Source of the DNA: Rhizopus sp. PT2906 | Lineage: Eukaryota > Mucoromycota > Mucoromycetes > Mucorales > Rhizopodaceae | DNA: 64,000 nucleotides | Assembly: GCA_025529335.1 (NCBI GenBank) | Contig: JAMYHX010000013.1 | Coordinates: 1-64,000 of the forward strand | Direction of reading: 5' to 3' | In this document: piece after piece, positions 59,777 to 64,000 of the stretch | Layout: every line of letters starts with the position of its first letter | Position numbering within the stretch: the stretch's first letter is position 1 | Program-made: the position numbers and the translations under genes | The notes under the pieces: model-generated | Told to the model about the DNA's origin: nothing | The model's database searches: none | What the model saw: the letters and a program-made list of their open reading frames with translations, nothing else

Positions 59777-60131
59777 ATAAATACATTGTATTTCCCAAGC
59801 ATAAAAAGATGGCTTATCTATAGTCATGTGATTCTGATAACAGTGAGTCATAATATTCCTAGCCTTCAAAAGGTGATCTGTTATTGTATGTTTTGCATCT
59901 ACTTTTCGATCATCTTTATTAATCATAATGTGTAAACTGTGAAAATGTAAATAAACTATGAATCTCTCTACCTTTCCCTGGTTTGTAATGATCAGATGTA
60001 ACCTAAAGAAGTGTCAAAATGAATCAGTTACTTTTGAATGTCCGACAAAAAAGATTTTTTGACTTGATATGCCAGGGACAGGCATTTTATTTCTCTTTCT
60101 CTTTCTCTTTCTTTTTTCTTCACAAAGGCCC
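59777..60131. other. Intergenic region, no gene seen
   Basis: This gap holds the 3' end of the nitronate monooxygenase gene and the promoter of the GTP/GDP carrier, with a CTTT-rich leader before 60120. Confidence 0.6.
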
Positions 60132-61222
60132 ATGTCACCTCCTATCAGCAGTAGTCACTCCGAATCTGGTACAGCTCGTTTCCTTGGTAGCGCCAGTTCT
60201 GGTATCCTTGAATTGATCATTTTCCACCCTGTTGATACAGTGGCAAAGCGTTTGATGAGTAACCAAAATAAGGCAAGCAACAAAAATCAAACTATGCAAC
60301 AAAATATACTAACTGTAGACTATAGCTTTGGGAATCTCATCGTACGTTTGCAGAGAATAAGGCTTTTGTCGATAAAGTTGTTTTCAAGGTAAGAAAACAG
60401 TTGGAATACAACCCTGGCCCATTGCTTATATAATTGCAGGAAGCAGCCTCTGCGGGATTTGCCAAGAAATATGCCTCTCTTTTCCCAGGTCTTGGATTCG
60501 CAGCTGGATACAAGGTTGCTCAAAGAGTATACAAGTTTGGTGGACAACCTTTTGTAAAGGATTACTTGAACAATCATCACAAGGATTTATTTGTTGGTGC
60601 ATTTGGTGAAAAGACAGGAAAGACAATCATGCACGCTACAGCAGGTAGTCTTGTAGGTATTGGTGAGATTGCTTTGTTACCCTTGGATGTACTCAAAATC
60701 AAGAGACAAACCAATCCTGAAGCCTTCCGTGGACGTGGCTTCTTACGTATTGTTAAGGATGAAGGTATGGGTCTTTATCGTGGTGCTGGCTGGACAGCTG
60801 CTCGTAATGCCCCTGGTTCCTTTGCTCTTTTTGGTGGTTCTGCCTTTGTCAAGGAATATGTCTTTGGCTTGAAAGATTATAACTCTGCCACTTTCTTCCA
60901 AAACTTCTGTTCTTCTATTGGTGGTGCTGTTGCTTCCATCACAGTAGCCGCCCCCTTAGACGTCGTCAAGACACGTATTCAAAACCGTAATTTTGATAAT
61001 CCTGAATCTGGTGTCAAGATTGTCAAGGATCTTATCAAGAATGAAGGATTTGCTGGTTTCTTCAAGGGCTTAACACCCAAGATCTTGGTGGTAAGTGGAA
61101 TAAGGGTGAATATACATAAAGGATACTAAATATGTCTTTGGTAGGTTGGTCCCAAATTAATTTTTAGTTTCACTATTGCTCAACAATTGATTCCCGTCTT
61201 CCATAAAATGCTTGATGCTTAA
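60132..61222 (+). CDS. Mitochondrial GTP/GDP carrier (Ggc1/Yhm1 family)
   Basis: Four exons (60132-60272, 60326-60388, 60440-61090, 61145-61222) give 310 residues. Match to yeast Yhm1 runs the full length: GTARFLGSASSGILELIIFHPVDTVAKRLMSN, LFPGLGFAAGYKVAQRVYKFGGQPF and GSLVGIGEIALLPLDVLKIKRQTNPEAFRGRGF. It continues with RGAGWTAARNAPGSFALFGG and VAAPLDVVKTRIQNRNFDNPESG. The three mitochondrial-carrier Px[DE]xx[KR] signatures are present (HPVDTVAKR, LPLDVLKIK, APLDVVKTR). It exchanges mitochondrial GDP for cytosolic GTP; in yeast its loss disturbs mitochondrial iron. The first intron has a GC donor (AAG|GCAAGC). The only GT alternative breaks the frame. Confidence 0.95.
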
Positions 61223-62242
61223 ACTTTGTATAAATAAAATTGTGCATAACTAAAAATAAACTATGTGGTCATCGATGTTACTTGAGATTTATTTTTAGAT
61301 ATTGCCATAGGGAGTAATAGGCAGGGAAAAGGGGGCAAAGACAAATTACGACAGTAGGAGAGAAAGTTAACGTTGGAAATTAAAAAAAGAATGGCATCAT
61401 AGGGATGAAAAAAAAAAAAAAGTAAAATAATCATATCCGTTCACGGGTTAGCCTTTTTATGTATTCTCTACTTTTTACACTAAAGCAAGAAAAACTACCT
61501 TCAACTAGGAAATGGGCAAAAAGAGAAAAAAGGAAAAAAAGCGAAAAGGAAAAAAAGAAAAAGAAAAGAAATTAAGAAATCCCAGGAAATTGGACCTTTT
61601 TATATTTTCGGTTCCTGAGCAAATAATGAAGTAAAGTGGCACGTATCCAATAAACAAAATAAAAAAACGCCTCTTTTTCTTTTTTTTTTATTCAATACAC
61701 AATGAATTTCAGGGTTTGTGCTTAAAATGAATGCCAAGGAGTAACAAGTTAAAAATAGATTGCCACATAGAGAGGCTGTCTTTTTTTAGTTCGCCCAAAA
61801 GGGACCGAAAGGAGAAAAAGGAGAGTAAGAAGAGAGTAACACAATGAGTTTAAACCTTATTCTTGGCAGTAAGTTTTGTTTGACAGCGAGCTATTTTTGC
61901 GTTTTTGTTTATGTAAAGTGGCTGGTGAGAGGTGATGTCCTGTTTTGTTTAGCAAGATACTATGTCAGATTTCAATAGGAGACATATAAGTTCTATTTAA
62001 AACTTTTCGGCCCTTTATTTTACTTTTTGACGTGAAGAAGTAGCGATGTGCACCCATTTGTGTGTTGCATATGAGGAGCCAATAAAAGTTCAAGAATGCA
62101 ACCTATATTTGGGAGGTGGTGATCGAAACCCAATATTAAAAATAAAAAATGAAAAATGTATAAATACAAAGGGTTACATTCACTTCCCCTCTTTCTCTCT
62201 CATCATTCACGCATTACTACTTTTTTTTATTACTTATCCTCA
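61223..62242. other. Intergenic region, purine-rich
   Basis: Long A/G-rich runs (61370-61590, 61790-61840) occur, with no supportable frame. The last part is the promoter of the coiled-coil gene, with a pyrimidine-rich leader. Confidence 0.5.
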
Positions 62243-62881
62243 ATGAATTCTTCAACAAAGCCTCTCAGATGGACAACCCAACGCGTCCACAAGACTAGTA
62301 ACCCTAATCGCATTCAAAAACAAAAACCATCAAAGACACGTAAAATTACCACGAATCAAGCAGCCAATAGAGAGCCAGTTACTATCAAATGCCCACAAAA
62401 GGAAATTGGACGCCTCCAAAGCGAACTGGAGTTTACGTACGACGCTGTGGCAACGATTACTGTCAACTTCCAAAGTCTCCTTCATGCCTACAAATGCAGT
62501 GAGCCACAATTGGAAAAAACTAAATCAGCCACACGCCTCTGCGAGATGGAAAAGGAGCTGTTGACAGCCTATGACGATTTAACCTTACAAGTCAGTCACC
62601 TCGAGCGCAAAATTGCTAAATTGGAAAAAAGGATCTCCACCCTTAAGGAAATTGAAGAGTCCTGCATACCCACCTATATATCTTCCCCTTGCTCATCTGT
62701 CGAATCAAGTATTTCGGACGTTACCCCATGCTTGGATCCTATACAACTTAATTTTGTAAACAATGATTTTTGCGATCTGCTATCGCTTCCCGACAATCAA
62801 CTTTACTATGATTATCAATATTACCCACCATGTGCCTACTATCCTATCCTTGAAGACACTTATTTATACCACAGCTTATAA
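62243..62881 (+). CDS. Coiled-coil protein of unknown function
   Basis: This is a single exon of 212 residues. I recognise no family. Residues 1-50 are strongly basic (Lys/Arg/Thr/Asn/Pro, RKITTNQAANREPVTIKC), probably disordered. Residues 55-150 are heptad-like (EIGRLQSELEFTYDAVATI; LTLQVSHLERKIAKLEKRIS) and likely form a coiled coil. The tail is rich in Ser, Tyr and Pro (YYDYQYYPPCAYYP). The layout resembles lineage-restricted basic-plus-coiled-coil fungal proteins, with no bZIP signature (no N-x7-R). The ATG at 62243 follows a pyrimidine-rich leader; an in-frame ATG at 62156 is less likely because it would translate that leader. Confidence 0.6.
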   Translation: MNSSTKPLRWTTQRVHKTSNPNRIQKQKPSKTRKITTNQAANREPVTIKCPQKEIGRLQSELEFTYDAVATITVNFQSLLHAYKCSEPQLEKTKSATRLCEMEKELLTAYDDLTLQVSHLERKIAKLEKRISTLKEIEESCIPTYISSPCSSVESSISDVTPCLDPIQLNFVNNDFCDLLSLPDNQLYYDYQYYPPCAYYPILEDTYLYHSL

Positions 62882-64000
62882 AATCATTCTTTATCAATTA
62901 TTTATGATATATGATCCCAAAACACGCTCCTTACCACACAAATACTTATGAATTCTACGTGACAAGCAGCAAAAGATATCATTGACTGTAGATTATGACT
63001 CCATATATATATATATGTTTATACATATATGCTCCTATATTATTTATTTAACTTTTTATTATACTGCCAGTATATATCCCCATCTTTCCTTGTATATATA
63101 ATATCAATAAAAAAAAGCATACTTCTTAACGGGAACACGGAATGACCGGATGATGACTAAATTGTTTTCAACATGGCGTAAACATGGTTACGCAGAGTTT
63201 TTTAGGATTTTTCTATTGTGATTACCAATCATGTTGTCAGGATAACGTCTTAATTTGCTTATACGTGTAACTAAGTAACAGAGTTACACCACAAGATGAA
63301 GGAACATCTTGTAAAAAAAGTACCTTAAATATATCCCTTGATATACTTATGCTTATATAATAACACGGATTATACCTTATTTCTTTTTGTGATAATTCAG
63401 TTTTAAACCTAGATGTACTATGATGTCAGTGAACAGATGGATGACGAATGATGCTCCAAAAAGGTAAATAGCCGTACCATTCCGAGTTACTCTCATCTTG
63501 TACTACCGTGTGTCTGTGGCGTACAGGACTATTTGTTATAATTCTTATTCGCATTGTTGAACAAATTTTGTTCTTTCCCAAATAAAGCAAATGACACTTC
63601 TTTGGAAACAACCTAGTTACTTTCCTTTTTAGTAGATACACTCGAGTGTGGTACATTTTTCCCCCCCTCCTTCATCTTGCATTGCACCGAACAACGGAGG
63701 ATGAACATGAGTTTCTGTGTCCGCATGTATTTAATAAAAACAGATTATCTCAGTTTACTAAAGACCAGAAAGGAAAAACAGATAACCTTATTTTTCTGTA
63801 TTTATGCGTACGTGAAACTTTCTTTTTCATGTCATACATACCGTGTTCCCCATACAAATCCATCTTTTATATCCTCAAATATAGACAATTGGTATCAGTA
63901 AAATGACCGTTTTAATCAATTCAGTTTTAAGGCTACACTCTTGACTATATTCCTTTGAAGATTCTTGTAGTTATTTTAGTACTTATTATCAGCAACAGTA
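62882..64000. other. Right-end intergenic region, no gene seen
   Basis: The region is AT-rich with only short frames on both strands, and runs to the edge of the window. Confidence 0.6.

Noticed and set aside
60256..60272. A GT donor (ga|gtaacc) for the first Ggc1 intron
   Set aside because: It would shift the frame and delete conserved residues after KRLM; the GC donor at 60273 keeps the Yhm1 match.
1..64000. CRISPR arrays, rRNA genes, bacterial operons
   Set aside because: No regularly spaced repeats, no rRNA sequence and no operon-like organisation were seen; introns throughout show eukaryotic nuclear DNA.

Overview
The window is nuclear DNA of an early-diverging filamentous fungus, most likely Mucoromycota (Mucorales-like). 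It is AT-rich, with compact genes and introns of mostly 45-70 bases. The content is plainly fungal: a velvet regulator, a WOPR (Gti1/Pac2) regulator, a Zn2Cys6 regulator, a Con-10-like protein, a YHM1/Ggc1 GTP carrier and an SCT1/GPT2-type acyltransferase. It also encodes a cobalamin-dependent methionine synthase, which most Dikarya lack, and a minor-spliceosome (SNRNP25) subunit. All exon models were assembled by eye from splice consensus, frame and protein conservation. Every spliced model closes to a whole number of codons.

Layout. 0.25-5.3 kb: mL53 and MetH. 5.7-10.2 kb: a Cyk3/KY-type transglutaminase-like protein and calcineurin A. 10.4-18.1 kb: glycerol-3-phosphate acyltransferase and a kinesin-3. 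18.4-22.1 kb: a fumarate reductase-cytochrome b5 fusion and a GT31 glycosyltransferase. 23.0-25.6 kb: UBC9 and a velvet protein. 25.6-30.8 kb: a gene-poor stretch with decayed sequence. 30.8-33.4 kb: a PP2C phosphatase and alkaline ceramidase. 33.9-37.5 kb: a WOPR regulator, a STRAP-like WD40 protein and SNRNP25. 38-39.2 kb: a BAG-domain co-chaperone behind heat-shock elements. 41.3-44.3 kb: TRM7 and SWI3/RSC8, tail to tail. 46-48.2 kb: a Con-10-like protein, mL57 and the complex I TYKY subunit. 48.4-51.5 kb: a mobile segment. 51.8-52.6 kb: uS5m. 53.3-57.3 kb: a Zn2Cys6 factor and a four-CBS protein. 58.7-62.9 kb: nitronate monooxygenase, the GTP/GDP carrier and a coiled-coil protein.

The most notable locus is 48.4-51.5 kb. 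On the minus strand I can assemble a 12-exon gene for a Fanzor/TnpB-like protein, the eukaryotic relatives of the RNA-guided IS200/IS605 nucleases. It has a basic N-terminus, a DEFRTS motif, a CxxC...CxxC zinc ribbon and the terminal RDIN motif. All 384 codons stay in one frame across 11 introns except for a single TAA at codon 268, inside the zinc-ribbon region. Divergent from it lies a frameshifted Mutator-like (MULE) transposase relic with a damaged SWIM finger, so the two may be parts of one composite element. Two further zinc-ribbon relics of TnpB type lie near 39.4 kb and 52.8 kb.

The rest is mainly housekeeping. Several genes serve mitochondria (mL53, mL57, uS5m, TYKY, Ggc1), and several are regulators or signalling proteins (calcineurin, PP2C, velvet, WOPR, SWI3, CBS). 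No rRNA, tRNA, CRISPR array or intact bacterial-type operon was seen.
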